Shown piece after piece: positions 13,175-24,022 of a DNA stretch of 40,953 nt. Position 1 is the first letter of the stretch. Each line of letters starts with the position of its first letter. The stretch is from positions 5,159,290-5,200,242 of the forward strand of contig NW_006917091.1 in NCBI RefSeq assembly GCF_000516985.1, given 5' to 3'. Both the position numbers and the translations under genes were made by a program. The stretch comes from Pestalotiopsis fici W106-1. Lineage: Eukaryota; Ascomycota; Sordariomycetes; Amphisphaeriales; Sporocadaceae. The notes beneath the pieces are model-generated. The model was not told the DNA's origin, ran no database searches, and saw only the letters and a list, made by a program, of their open reading frames with translations.

Positions 13175-14662
13175 TTATTTGCCAGTTGACGAGACCTGGA
13201 TTTGTGTCTTGACTGTAATGCCGTGGTCGTCGGTACTAGGTCTGCTCACGGAGCTCGAGTGGCTTCTCTGTGTGGACCGAAAATGGTTCTTGTCCGTGAG
13301 CTCGACCTCGTCATCCTCTATGCGGAAGTGTGACTGACCCTGCATGAAGTTGGGCGTCTGACTGTGGGCCGGACCGGTGCGGCTGTTGTAGCCGTGGCTG
13401 TTGGACGACTTGCCCGTGCGGTTCTTTAGACTGCGGAACAGCGGCGCGTAGGTCGGTAGGCAAGCGGAGATGATTGCCACGGAGGGCTCGAGACTCGACC
13501 AGCCAAAGGCCGGGCCCAGAATCCAAGAAACGTCGACGGCACCGCTATCCAACTGCACAAGGTAATAGATGCGGACAATACTGGCGACGCAGACACTAGA
13601 GTTTCACTGTCAGTATCGTGACTCCACAAGTAACACAGTAGGTGAAGACAAATGGAAAACCTTACAAGCTACCCAGCAACATGATGCCGGCGACCGACGC
13701 CTTCTTACGCTTGTTCATTTGCAGACGCGTAATACGAGGAATAGGAACGACCAAGACGAATATATCGTTGATCATGTTCACGACTCCAAATGCCAGGTAA
13801 AAGGTCAAGACCTGGATGCATTTACCATCCGTAGCACCCGTGTACTGCCTCCAGTAGAAGCTCATGGGACGGCAGGCACACGCCATAACAATCCACATGA
13901 TGAACGGATATACACATGTGAAAAATGTGGCGAACCAGAACGCAATGACGAAAGGCTTGCCATCCTCGACTTTTCTGGTCTCACCGACGTAGAATAGTCG
14001 CCGGTATAGAAGCAAAATGCTGACCTTGGTCATTGTGACGGACGCTGCGTAGACCCATGGTTCGGCAAAGACAACCTGTGCAAAAGATTACGCATGTCAA
14101 TATGTCGTCGTCAAACATGGTACCGTTGGGATCGGAAAGGAGTAACATACCTTCATCAAGGAGATGAATGAGTCGATGGTCAATGCCCAAATATGTCTGC
14201 CCGAGCCATATTGTCCAGCTGTTCGTCAATTCTAGTCAGCATCATCGACACTGCGAAACCTGAAGACGTCGCCAGCTTCTTCTCCATCAAGTGGGCTTAC
14301 CAATGACTGTCGTAGCTACGAGCGCGCCAGTGAACATCTGTGGAGAAGGACGTGTAAGAAACCATTCATTTTCGTAACCGGAATTCGCGAAATCGAGGAA
14401 AGCGAAATGTCGGTGTCCAGCATCGTTGAGAGAAGCTTACAAGAGCAATAAGTATCGTGAAGTCGTCTAGAGCCAATGATGCCCTATTCGTCATGCGGAC
14501 CCAGAATCTCAATGCCACCGCCGCAGCCGCCAAGCCCAGTACCACGCAGGAGACGATGTCGTAACCGACATATTGTTCTTCGCTTAAGTCGGTGCCATCC
14601 GGAGGGCTGCCAAAGACGGCCAGGATGGTCGGGTCGAGTGTTGACACATTTGTTGTCGACAT
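13175..14662 (-). CDS. Seven-helix rhodopsin-domain (SAT4/Pth11-like) integral membrane protein
   Basis: Five exons (14662-14441, 14337-14301, 14218-14151, 14075-13666, 13595-13175) give 385 residues. All four introns (103, 82, 75 and 70 bp) are GT-AG and keep the frame. The hallmarks of the fungal rhodopsin domain family are present in order: GYDIVSCVVLGLAAAAVALRFWVR, DDFTILIAL, YGSGRHIW, TMTKVSILLLYRRLF, a Cys-rich loop (ACACRPMSFYW...GKCI), and the GSFVCVASIVRIYYL segment. The C-terminus is a cytosolic Ser/Thr/His-rich tail of about 85 residues. This large ascomycete family includes candidate G-protein-coupled receptors related to Pth11, but most members lack a known ligand. The CFEM domain of true Pth11 is absent. 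Receptor function is inference. It lies 1.7 kb from the acyltransferase, transcribed away from it. Confidence 0.88.
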
Positions 14663-16353
14663 GTTGGTCGGTTGTCGCTGCGTGAATGGATCTTTCCTGG
14701 AGACTTGATGGTCCTAGAGAAGAGCATGCATACGGACGCACATACACACATAAACATACATCACTCTCCAGTAGGAGGGTTTTTTTTTCGAAGCAAGGAG
14801 TAGTTTACATGGAATTAAGTGGCCGCTTGCCCCAGACATATTGAAGCCGGACTCCCTGGAATGGACACTGGTGCCAAGCCTTTTCACTGCCATCTTCAGT
14901 ACCGTACCTGACATTCTAGTATGATTCAAGCTTGCCCCCTTCCCCGTAATTCCTGCAGACCAAAACGAACCAATGGCGGATATTCCCATGATCCACACAT
15001 CCAACGTTCACCGTCAATGACATCCCGTACCACAGTAGTCGGGAGAGAGAGAAAAAATCTTTCGCCTCCATACTACTGGCCAGGCATGAATATGGAACCT
15101 GACTCGTCTTTGCGGGCATCCTAGCCCACCCCCAAAGAGGGTACCACAGGCACGTATAATTTTGTAATTAAACCCTATCAGATTCCCATCCTCTAAAATG
15201 ATCATGAGTGAGGCTGTCTGGTGCAGATCTCGATAACATTCGGCGCAGGCGTACACACGCGGCTCTCACCCTTCACGGCGGATCTGTCATTTGTGTAGTG
15301 TCGGCCGAGTCGGAATCGGGTGATATACGAACGATTATGAAGCCAAGCGGAAGCCAACGAACGTTGATCAGATTCAATTCACGGGAGGCCGGGATACCGG
15401 GGCGAGGACTTGGTACTGCACTACTATGTAGTACGAATACATTTGCCAGGGCCTAGGTACGGTAATGTACGGTATTTGGGTAGGGATTCCCAGGCATATT
15501 TCCGCGAGTGCCAATACGTACGTTTATAGCGAGTACCGAGAATGCGCTACACCCTTTTGTCGGAGGGTCGACGTAGCTCAACGGCTCCCAATTTGCCAGA
15601 AGGACCCTGGATTCCAACTGTGGATACGGCGTGCGCATGATCCAACTGAATGGCCCGAATGGAATCTAAACCCTATCCAGTCGCGGGTCATGCCGCGGCT
15701 GGCAGATCTCGCTGGATCATTCATGGGAAGCAAGAAAATTCTGTATACACTACTGTATATAGATGGCGATCATGTCCCTGATCAAGTTGCCCCCTTTCTC
15801 GCTTATTTATCTCTCATTCATACCTGACTCTGCTGCTAACGTGCTTGTGTCAAGCACCATGTGGTTCAAGAGCAGCTAAGGGGTGCAATCCTGGTTTCTT
15901 GGCAGACTATAAAAATGGGGCTGGTTTCTATTGTATCAGTAATAGTCCGGAAACGTCCAGATCCTTTGAATGGAGACGAAAGAGCACGTTCACAGTTACT
16001 AGTACTATAGATAATATGAGTCCCCATAATATACTAATACATTTACCCAGACTCTTATCCACACTCCCCCCTTCCCCAAAACATGGTCGATGACAAAGCC
16101 ATGATGAAGATCACGGGCTATTCGACCTCAATGGACGTATACGTACTTTGTACAAGCTTATCACCTCGGCAAAGGACCCCTTTAAAGGGGAAGAGCTAAT
16201 TGATATTTCCGTATATGCTTCGATAATTACCAAGTCTGGCGATTCTAGAAATTTTCTCTCATTCAACTTCAGTTCCTTCTACAATCGGATCATCCACTTG
16301 CACTCTGTTTCAGCATAATCCTTCCACATCACTTTTAATAAACCAAATTAAAG
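14663..16353. other. Divergent intergenic region
   Basis: This 1.7 kb separates the starts of the rhodopsin-domain gene (-) and the acyltransferase (+), so it holds both promoters. A short T run lies near 14779-14788. Nothing with coding character or RNA-gene structure was recognised. Confidence 0.55.
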
Positions 16354-17817
16354 ATGGCTGTGATTGACAAGGCACCTGTTCTCCTGGGCCCCGAGCAGAC
16401 GGGTCCCAAGGGATGGATCCAATCCATGATCTGCCTCGAACTGGCAGACAACTATGATGCTGACGAGATCTCGTCCATCCTCAAGAAGGCGTGGGCCACC
16501 TTCACGGCGCGGACGCCCATGGTCGGCGTCGAGGCCGTGCCTCTGGGCGGCGACCTGAAGCCTGCTGGTCAGCTCAAGTTGCAGCCGTACGGCGCCGGCG
16601 AGGTCGAGGACTTTGTGGTCAAGGACCACCGCGCAGACGAGACTCTGCCCACCTTTGCTCAGATCAAGGCTCAGGGTTTCCCCAACTCGGCCGCTGGCCA
16701 CGCCAAGTTCTGCCTGCGCGGTGCCAATGGCCCCTGGCCCATCTTTGGCGTCGACAGACTGGCCACCAACTTCATGCAGGCCAACCTGATCAAGGGCGGT
16801 CTGCTCATCAACCACCTGTGCTTCCACGCCTTTGGTGATGGCACTTCCATGTGGAAGCTCGTCCAGATCTTTGCCGAGGACGTGCGGAGGGCCCAGGGTC
16901 TCGCCGTTGAGCAGCCTGTTGAGATTCCCACGGCCGACCGGGCCAAGCTCCTCAAGGCCACCGGCAAGAATGTCTGTGCCAACTTTGCCCAGGAGCACCA
17001 AGAGTACATCCACCTGCCCTTCACGCCCGATGCGCTGCCCGACGGCCTGACCAAGGCCAAGCACCACGCTCACGTGTTCCGCTTCACCCCCGAGGCCATC
17101 CAGAAGCTCAAGGCCGAGTGCTCGCCGGCCAACGTCCGCGTGCTCAAGAGCCTGGTGGCCCAGGACCAGCTGCCCAAGTTTGTCTCGACCAACGACGTGC
17201 TGACGGCGCTGCTCTGGCGCACCGCCCAGCGCGCCGAGCAGGCCGACCACGCCGCCTACGACGGCACCGAGACCCCCTCGGTCGTCATGGTGGCCCTCGA
17301 CGCCCGCCGCCGCACCCACGTGCCCGTCCACCCCCACACCCTGGGCAACATTGTCGGCTACTCGCCGGCCATTCTGCCTCTCTCAAAGGTGCTCAACAGC
17401 TCCGAGGCCACGCTGGCCGACCTGGCCTGCCTGATCCGCATCGGCGTCAACAAGTGCGGCAGCACCTACTACGACGAGGTGGCCCACTACATTGAGAACA
17501 TGGACGACGTGAACCGGCTGGCGGGCACGGCCTTCCTCGACATGCCGGGCAAGAACGTGCTGCAGAGCAACTGGAGCGAGTTTGACTACTACGGCATCGA
17601 GTGGGGACCCGCCTTTGGCGACCGTATCAAGGCCGTCCGTTTCCCGGCCGGCGGTGTCTGCGCCGGCTTCCAGATCATCATGCCTACGCACCCCGACAGC
17701 CCGGCTGGAACCGTGGACGTGTTGACTGATGTGTCGGATGAGGCCTGGCCACGGCTGCTACGCGATGAGACCTGGAACACGTATGCCAAGAACCCCACCA
17801 CGGTGGCGTACGAATAA
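16354..17817 (+). CDS. HxxxD acyltransferase (BAHD / trichothecene 3-O-acetyltransferase-like)
   Basis: This is a single-exon gene of 487 residues in the transferase family PF02458, which moves acyl groups from acyl-CoA to an alcohol or amine. The catalytic HxxxD motif is visible as H158-A-F-G-D162 within NHLCFHAFGDG. The channel-forming second-half segments (VSTNDVLTALLWR, ALDARRR, GNIVGYS) are in the expected order. The usual DFGWG structural motif near the C-terminus is changed to YYGIEWG (about 411-418), as in some fungal members. No signal peptide or membrane segment is present, so it is probably cytosolic. GC content is high with strong third-position bias, which indicates a functional gene. 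It is transcribed toward the FAD monooxygenase 725 bp downstream. The acceptor substrate cannot be read from sequence; a trichothecene link should not be assumed. Confidence 0.88.
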   Translation: MAVIDKAPVLLGPEQTGPKGWIQSMICLELADNYDADEISSILKKAWATFTARTPMVGVEAVPLGGDLKPAGQLKLQPYGAGEVEDFVVKDHRADETLPTFAQIKAQGFPNSAAGHAKFCLRGANGPWPIFGVDRLATNFMQANLIKGGLLINHLCFHAFGDGTSMWKLVQIFAEDVRRAQGLAVEQPVEIPTADRAKLLKATGKNVCANFAQEHQEYIHLPFTPDALPDGLTKAKHHAHVFRFTPEAIQKLKAECSPANVRVLKSLVAQDQLPKFVSTNDVLTALLWRTAQRAEQADHAAYDGTETPSVVMVALDARRRTHVPVHPHTLGNIVGYSPAILPLSKVLNSSEATLADLACLIRIGVNKCGSTYYDEVAHYIENMDDVNRLAGTAFLDMPGKNVLQSNWSEFDYYGIEWGPAFGDRIKAVRFPAGGVCAGFQIIMPTHPDSPAGTVDVLTDVSDEAWPRLLRDETWNTYAKNPTTVAYE

Positions 17818-18542
17818 ACTGTTCCATGATGACAAGCAGTCATTCTTGTTTTTAGATGATAGATAGATCGATACTGCTCTAGTATAGACCTAATGATAAT
17901 ACCCAATACCTGCTCAAACTTGTAACCTCAAAGAATACATCGTGATCTACTGATATCCAATCACATGTCAAAATGTCTCCCGGCATGTACATACCGTAAT
18001 TGATCGTCGTCTCGAGAATGTCTACAGAGTACACACTTTGGAGTCGGAAGTGACGAGGGCCCCTGTTCGATTTCTGGAAGGAATCGCATGATGGTGGATA
18101 TGGCATGCATGGCAGCGGACCCGTCCCGCCTAAAGACAAGGAGTAATTTCCACGTGGGTGGGCAAAGGCAAGGGTTACATCCCAGGATACCTCGTGGGTA
18201 TGATAAGAGTATAGCCTGCCGGCTTGTTCCCGTTGGACAAGCCTCTATTTTGCTAACGATTCCAAGTCAGCATTGTTGCCCCATCCCGAGTCAGTATCCA
18301 TCAGATCCTTCCGCCCCGAGCGTCTGGACCCTGTGGCTTTTTTTGTCAGGAGATGTCGCCAGGCTTGTCTGCAGCAACAATGGATTACATGCGGCAGACA
18401 AGCCCGGGATGGACAAGGGTCCAAGTTTGCGATAATACAGGGTAGCTGCACTTACAAGCTTACTTACACACGTGCAAGGTGTTTTATGACCCAATCTCTT
18501 GCCATCATTTGAAACACTGCCTAAGCAAACAAATCAGACATC
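17818..18542. other. Intergenic region between acyltransferase and FAD monooxygenase
   Basis: This 0.73 kb holds the 3' flank of the acyltransferase and the promoter of the monooxygenase. No shared palindromic operator or further gene was recognised. Confidence 0.5.
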
Positions 18543-20038
18543 ATGGCAACGACGACGGATTTACAGCAGCCTTTCAAGGTAATCATCGCCGGCGGGTCGG
18601 TGGCTGGCCTCACGCTGGCCAACATGCTCGAGCGGGCTGGTATCGACTTTGAAGTGCTCGAGAAGCGAGAGGTCGCACCGCAGCTCGGCCAGTCGATTCT
18701 TGTCCTGCCTTGCACCAACTTGATCCATGCGCAACTGGGCCTCAAGAAGCCGACAGAGCAGGGCGCAATCCCTATAGGTGTACGAGACCACTGGGACGAC
18801 AAGGGAAAATTATTCTGCTCCTCGGATGAGTTGATTCAGCTCGCGCGCGTGTAAGTAAATATCTATACGGACAAAGACTGTCTTGGTTGCGCACGTATTC
18901 TGACATGGTCCCAAGTCAGAAGCAGCCTGTATACTTTATAGACCGCAAGATATACCTCCAGAACATCTATGATGGACTCAGCCCGGCATCCAAGTCCAAG
19001 GTCCGGGCCCAAGAAGGTATCGAATCGTACACGGAGCACGAAAACGGCGTAACAGTCCGGACAGACAAAGGCAATATCGTCGAGGGCAGCATGCTGGTCG
19101 GCGCTGACGGCGTGCACAGCGCCGTGCGACATCTCATGGCACAAGCGATCCAGGAGACAGACCCGAAGAGGGCGGCGATCTTGACCACTGGCTTCAGGAC
19201 AAGATACCGCATCCTCACGTGCACCTCAAACAACTACTTTGCCAATGATCCCAAGCGTCAATTCCTCAAGGACGGCATGACCAACAACACGTACTACCCC
19301 GAGCACGGTGTTGGAGGTTTCACAGTGTCTGGAGTCGAGGGAAGAATCTTCTGGGCCATTTATATCAACAATGGCGATGAGAAGGCCTACCCCAGCGCAA
19401 AATATGGCCAGGTTAGTAATATTCTCTCCCGAGATCGACACTCTGAGTATAGAAAGACGCTCTCCCTTGGGAATCTCGCTGACAAGATTTGCACGTTTTC
19501 GTAGGCGGACATTGACGAAGCCATGAAGAAATGGGGTCACCTCCACCTGAACCCCGACTACACCTTCAACGACCTCTATGATAGCCTGCTGGGCGCCAAC
19601 ATGCTGTCCATGGAGGAGGGTGTGCTGCCGACCAAGTGGCACTCGGGCAACCGGACCGTCCTGATGGGCGATTCGGTGCACAAGGCGACGGCAAACCTGG
19701 GCATGGGCGGCAACCTGTGTGTCGACGACGCCTGCCGCCTGACCAACGAGCTCAACACGCTGCTCCAGCACAACCCGCAGCCATCGACGGCCGACCTGGT
19801 AAAGGTCTTTGATACCTATGACCGCTCGCAGCGCGCCCGTGCCGACTTTGTCTGCAACGCGTCGGCCGTCTTTGCCGGCTTTGAGACCATGAGCAAGTGG
19901 TACGCCAAGCTGGTCAAGCTCGTCTTCCCCCTGGTCCCTTCGTCGCTCAAGATGCGCGTCTTTTCCATCTTTGACAGCGGTGCGCCTGTGCTGGATTTCC
20001 TGCCCCTGCCCAAGGAAGCTGCTACTGCTACTGCTTAA
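18543..20038 (+). CDS. FAD-dependent monooxygenase (PaxM-like, aromatic hydroxylase fold)
   Basis: Three exons (18543-18850, 18916-19411, 19505-20038) give 445 residues, the usual size for single-component flavin monooxygenases and epoxidases. Residues 13-25 (VIIAGGSVAGLTL) are the FAD-binding Rossmann turn. VGADGVHSAVR (about 164-174) is the DG motif, and LMGDSVHKATANLGMGGN (GD at 323-324) is the second FAD motif. A hydrophobic C-terminal helix region follows (WYAKLVKLVFPLVP). Intron 2 (93 bp, GTTAGT-TAG) is clear. Intron 1 is ambiguous: donor GTAAGT with acceptor AAG at 18915, or donor GTGTAA at 18849 with acceptor CAG at 18919. Both keep the frame. PaxM-type enzymes epoxidise isoprenoid chains in indole diterpene and meroterpenoid pathways, but no prenyltransferase or cyclase is visible nearby, so the substrate is unknown. 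Confidence 0.88.
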
Positions 20039-22637
20039 CTCAAAGCGAATTCCCTACCATGATAACATGATGAGACGCAAAGTGGCTCTATTCTGAAGCC
20101 AGCTCTGCATCAAATCCCATGTATTATCCATGACCTAGAAAATCAACCAATAGAAAGGTGTTGGTCTCCTGGAATATAATTCTTAATTTAGATACGTATC
20201 TTGTTTCCATCGTGAACGTCGCACATCCCGAGATGATCATTGTGACGCCTTCCCATAATGGTTATAGTACAGCACTATGGTTTGTATGGCGAAGTGGCAT
20301 CATATGAAGGAGCATGGATCGGCCCCAGTTTTATGTCGGCCGACTGACTCGGGTCCCGGGCGGCTGTCACAGCCCTGGAGAGAAAAAAAAAAAAAAGAGT
20401 TCGAATTGCCAGTCTGTAGTATGTACTGCCGAAGCTTGGATGACCTGATATTTACTTGGCCTGTGCCAATATTTTTAATAACTTGAACAGGTTGGACCCT
20501 TGGAAAAAGAGGAAAAGCCGACGCCGTTGAATTCTAGGCTCTAGTGAATCAACTAGTAGCAAGATGAAGTCTGGAGATGGTTAGCTGTTAGTCAGCAAAC
20601 GGTAATTAACTAACTCGACCATATGGAGCCGGGTGTGTCTCTAACAGCTTTTTTGATACGACAGGGATACGCAAGTTCATGGCGTCCCCGGCTCCGTCGT
20701 ACGCCGCATCGAGTGGATATTTTTTTTTCAATCTGTACCGTAGATCGTGGTTCGAGGCGGCCACGTACGTGGGAAGAGGGTCCGGTAGCAGGCTAGGTAA
20801 TACAGAGACATGATCGTTGTGCAAAGGGCCAGGGGACGGATAGGTACCGGGGGTTAAAACCCCTTTCCTTGTCCTTCGAAATACCTGCGTGCCCGCTGCA
20901 GAAATGCAAGCACAGAGACGCACCCAACTCTTTCTGATGAACCACAAACACGTGGTGAGTAAGGGGAGAGGGCAAGGGTATCCAGCTCGGCCACAATGTG
21001 GTACCTTGTCCTACTCGTCCAATGCCATGTTTGCAACTCCAGAATCGCGCGACGACGGATATAATTAAGCGTCGGAGTCGGAGGCAAGCCCGAAATCAAA
21101 TCACACCCTTGGCCTAGACCCAGCCCAAATCATCCGGATTTGCGGCAGGTCAGCGGCACAACCGCTTGCTTGAAAAACGCCCAGTGACATAGATGGCTTG
21201 ATGGCCAAGAACTTCTAGAAGCGGTACTTTACGCAAACGCTATCGCTGCTTTCGTATTCGCACCGTTGCTGGTCCTGACCGTTGAATGAGTTTATTTGCG
21301 GCGTACTTCCGTAGTTTCCGCATTCCAACAGTAGATAAAGGTTCAGTTGGTTGCGAAGAAATGTCCGGCTGTCGCTTGAGAGACAGAATGGGGGAAACAC
21401 AGACGGTTACAGAGGGTTGCTTCAGTGTAGAGCTTCTTGCTGAGCCATATCAGGACGTCCAACTGTTCGTGGATCCGGAAGAGTAGCCTCGGTAATAGGC
21501 GTGACAATATTCCCATATGTCACATGGTCTCCTGCAAAGAAAGGTCACCATTATTCCCGTGGATCTTGATCAGCTGTGGAATCATTGCCGCAAGGTACTA
21601 GCTTCAAGAAAGGCATACATGTCGTGAGAGGGGCGTTCCCCATCACTCCATGATGAGCGGCACTACCGCATATTATTGCCACGCGAAGTGTGAACTTTGT
21701 GTGGTTTTGACTGGGGAGCTCTGGAACCTTCATCCATCCACATCGGTCCCGATTCGGGCGCCAAGTCCCAACCTGAAGCCGCCAGTTCAAACAAAATTGT
21801 CGAGTCTGCGGGGCCCCTGATATGATGCTTTCCCATTCTGTAGATGGTAGTAGTATCGAATCACTCTTGAAGGATTCGCTCAGGGGATATCCCGTCAATC
21901 ATCGACTCAACTCGCTCCACTGGCGGGACTGGCTTGTAGCAACCCATCGAATAACCGAGACGGCATATCAATGTTTGGCTTCTGTAACTTCCTAATGTCC
22001 AATAGACCGCCTTTATCTGTAGCAAGTTGGAATGTGGTAGAACACTACCATGAAGCATTGGGCCTTTGACGAGCACGTGCCAAGATATCAACTCTTGTCA
22101 AGTCTTATCTCTACTTTCTGACAGGTAGCGGTCCAGAGATAGACGGAATGCTCGGGCTAGTAAGTCTGCTGCTAGACGGTACACGTCACGGAATCTTCTG
22201 TCAACTCTTTGAGACCTTCATGAAAGATGTATACCATAACACTCACATGTGCGCTTGTTCGTGACTCGACGAGAACAAGCAAGCGATCGCCACTCAACGG
22301 TAAAATGTCATGATCGAGACCAAGACCACAAGAACGATTCTACTCTTTAATCGACACCTTCGATGAGGGTACTTGGCCCAGATCTTGTATACATGTCGTC
22401 TTCCCTAAGTCTACAATTCCTTGACCATATGATGCAGCCTCAGCATGACAGATGATATGCTGACTGACGTGCTGAACATTGACATGATTCTATAAACACA
22501 AGCAACGCAAATTCGCTTTCTAGAAACACGAAGCACTTCTATGTCATCACCAGCCCCAATCAATCTCAGCTTCTACCACACAGTCGACCCGGCGCATTCG
22601 CGCTGCACCAAGGGCCTCAGGCAGCCAGTACACCCAC
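20039..22637. other. Long intergenic region between convergent genes
   Basis: This 2.6 kb lies between the 3' ends of the FAD monooxygenase (+) and the AIG1-like gene (-), which is unusually long for convergent genes in a fungus. It holds an A14 run at 20383-20396. Two overlapping frames on the minus strand (about 22091-21551) show no family motif. A lost gene or a non-coding transcript is possible, but nothing in the sequence demonstrates it. Confidence 0.5.
20383..20396. repeat. A14 homopolymer
   Basis: Fourteen A residues in the convergent intergenic region between the FAD monooxygenase and the AIG1-like gene. No associated element or target duplication was recognised around it. Confidence 0.8.
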
Positions 22638-23342
22638 CTAGGCAGTCTTCTTGGCGACAATCTCCCTTTCCGGGTCCTCGACGCCGTTGAGCTTGCCGTA
22701 CAACCACTTGAGACCCATGGTACTGGCAGCCATGACGAGCGCCGACGAGGAGAAGAGGGCCGCGCGCTGCCAGGTGGACAGCAGCGCAAAGATGGGGTAC
22801 GGATACCAGCCGTTGCGGCCAAAGCACACCTCGACCCAGGCCCAGTAGCCCAGGGCAAATACGAGGCTGAGCGACAGGGCGCTGCCGCGCTGGATGGCCC
22901 ACGGCGGGCTAAAGAGCAGCAGGTCCACGGCCAGCAGCACCCCGGGGGCGGCGTGGAAGCCCACGTCGGGCAGCACGTCGAGCTGGAACTCGGGCGGGAA
23001 GACGAGCGACTTGTCAATGGCGCACAACCCCCAGTACAACACTGTAATGAGGATCTCGAGCGGAGCCGCGACAACGGCCAAGCCGTTCTTGAGACGAAAG
23101 AGCGGCGGCGACAGCGTCAGGTCGGCCGCCAGTCCGACGGAAAAGGTGGCCAGTGACAGCGCCAGGCCAATAATGGTCAGGAATTGGTAGTTGCCGCCGT
23201 ACGAGTTGGACAGGGGCGTTTCCCACTCGTTCAGGAACCGGAACGATAGCAGAAACGATGTGATGCCGGCGGCGTGGAGGATGAGGGAGAGCGACCGCGA
23301 TGGCGCGCGGATACGCTGGAGCGGATGCACAGCCGCCGTCAT
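22638..23342 (-). CDS. FAR-17a/AIG1-like integral membrane hydrolase
   Basis: This is a single-exon gene of 234 residues with about six hydrophobic segments. The family signature is recognisable: FLTIIGLAL (candidate nucleophile Thr56), DVLPDVGFHAAPGVLLAVDLLLF (candidate His130), then GYWAWVEVCFGRNGWYPYPIF. In human AIG1 and ADTRP, conserved Thr and His residues inside the membrane hydrolyse fatty acid esters of hydroxy fatty acids (FAHFAs). The same two residues appear to be present here, but positional equivalence is by eye. The C-terminus is lysine-rich (VAKKTA), compatible with the endoplasmic reticulum. The next gene upstream on the same strand is the P450 (stop at 24023), so the two run in tandem with 680 bp between. 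Fungal members are poorly characterised. Confidence 0.82.
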   Translation of the reverse strand: MTAAVHPLQRIRAPSRSLSLILHAAGITSFLLSFRFLNEWETPLSNSYGGNYQFLTIIGLALSLATFSVGLAADLTLSPPLFRLKNGLAVVAAPLEILITVLYWGLCAIDKSLVFPPEFQLDVLPDVGFHAAPGVLLAVDLLLFSPPWAIQRGSALSLSLVFALGYWAWVEVCFGRNGWYPYPIFALLSTWQRAALFSSSALVMAASTMGLKWLYGKLNGVEDPEREIVAKKTA

Positions 23343-24022
23343 GTTGTGTGGGTGATAGAGAGGTTTGGTTGAATTCTACTGGCTGACAATGTATTCCGTA
23401 CGTCCTGAGATATATATCCCGTCTATAGTCTAAATCAATTGACTGCGCCAAAGGAAAGCAAAAGAGTTTATGTCCTGATCATTTGTGTAAACGCAGGGGA
23501 TTAACCAAGAAATCAGCGCGACGAAAAAAGTGACCAAAGTAAACACGCCAGACCCGCGCTCATGACGTTTTGATTTTGGAGCAGATGCAGCGGCTTCACC
23601 CACTAGAATAGGGAGCTTCCGCAGCCACTTTAGGTGGGTCGGTAGAGCGCTACAATCCCCAACCAGCCTACCTAGAATCCACGTGGTTAATCCGCTGTCT
23701 CGGGGTCCCGGATGACAGAATATTCCCGGTCGCCCCGGATCCATATACGCCCGTTTTCTTACATGAGCATACTCTGCTTACGGCACAACCCTCGCATGCG
23801 GCCTCGATTTCTCGGAAGGCAACGTACAGAGTACCAACAAGAAATTTGGCAAATCAGGCAGCATAATAATGGGAAAGAGCCAATCATGAAGTAAGCGTCA
23901 CATGCCTGACATGATATCTCAAGTAAGGTCAAGTAGGATTCAACGAAGAAAAGCATTGGAGACTTTCTGATGATTTGTACAGTAAATCACACCATTATGC
24001 CTGCCTATCCGATATCACAACA
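23343..24022. other. Intergenic region between the AIG1-like and P450 genes
   Basis: This 0.68 kb contains the promoter of the AIG1-like gene and the 3' UTR of the P450. No additional gene was recognised. Confidence 0.5.

Noticed and set aside
16348..17337. Minus-strand open frame of 329 codons over the acyltransferase
   Set aside because: Antisense shadow created by the GC-rich third-position bias of the acyltransferase gene. Its translation has no motif and is rich in Gly, Val and His.
20740..20765. tRNA B-box-like GGTTCGA near 20749, and a similar patch near 15575
   Set aside because: No matching A box, cloverleaf arms or acceptor stem could be assembled around either site.
22638..23342. 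Pyr4/PaxB-type membrane terpene cyclase as identity of the AIG1-like gene
   Set aside because: Size and helix number fit and a PaxM-like enzyme is nearby. However, the HAAPGVLLAVDLLLF and GWYPYPIF segments match FAR-17a/AIG1, and I see no Pyr4-type pattern.
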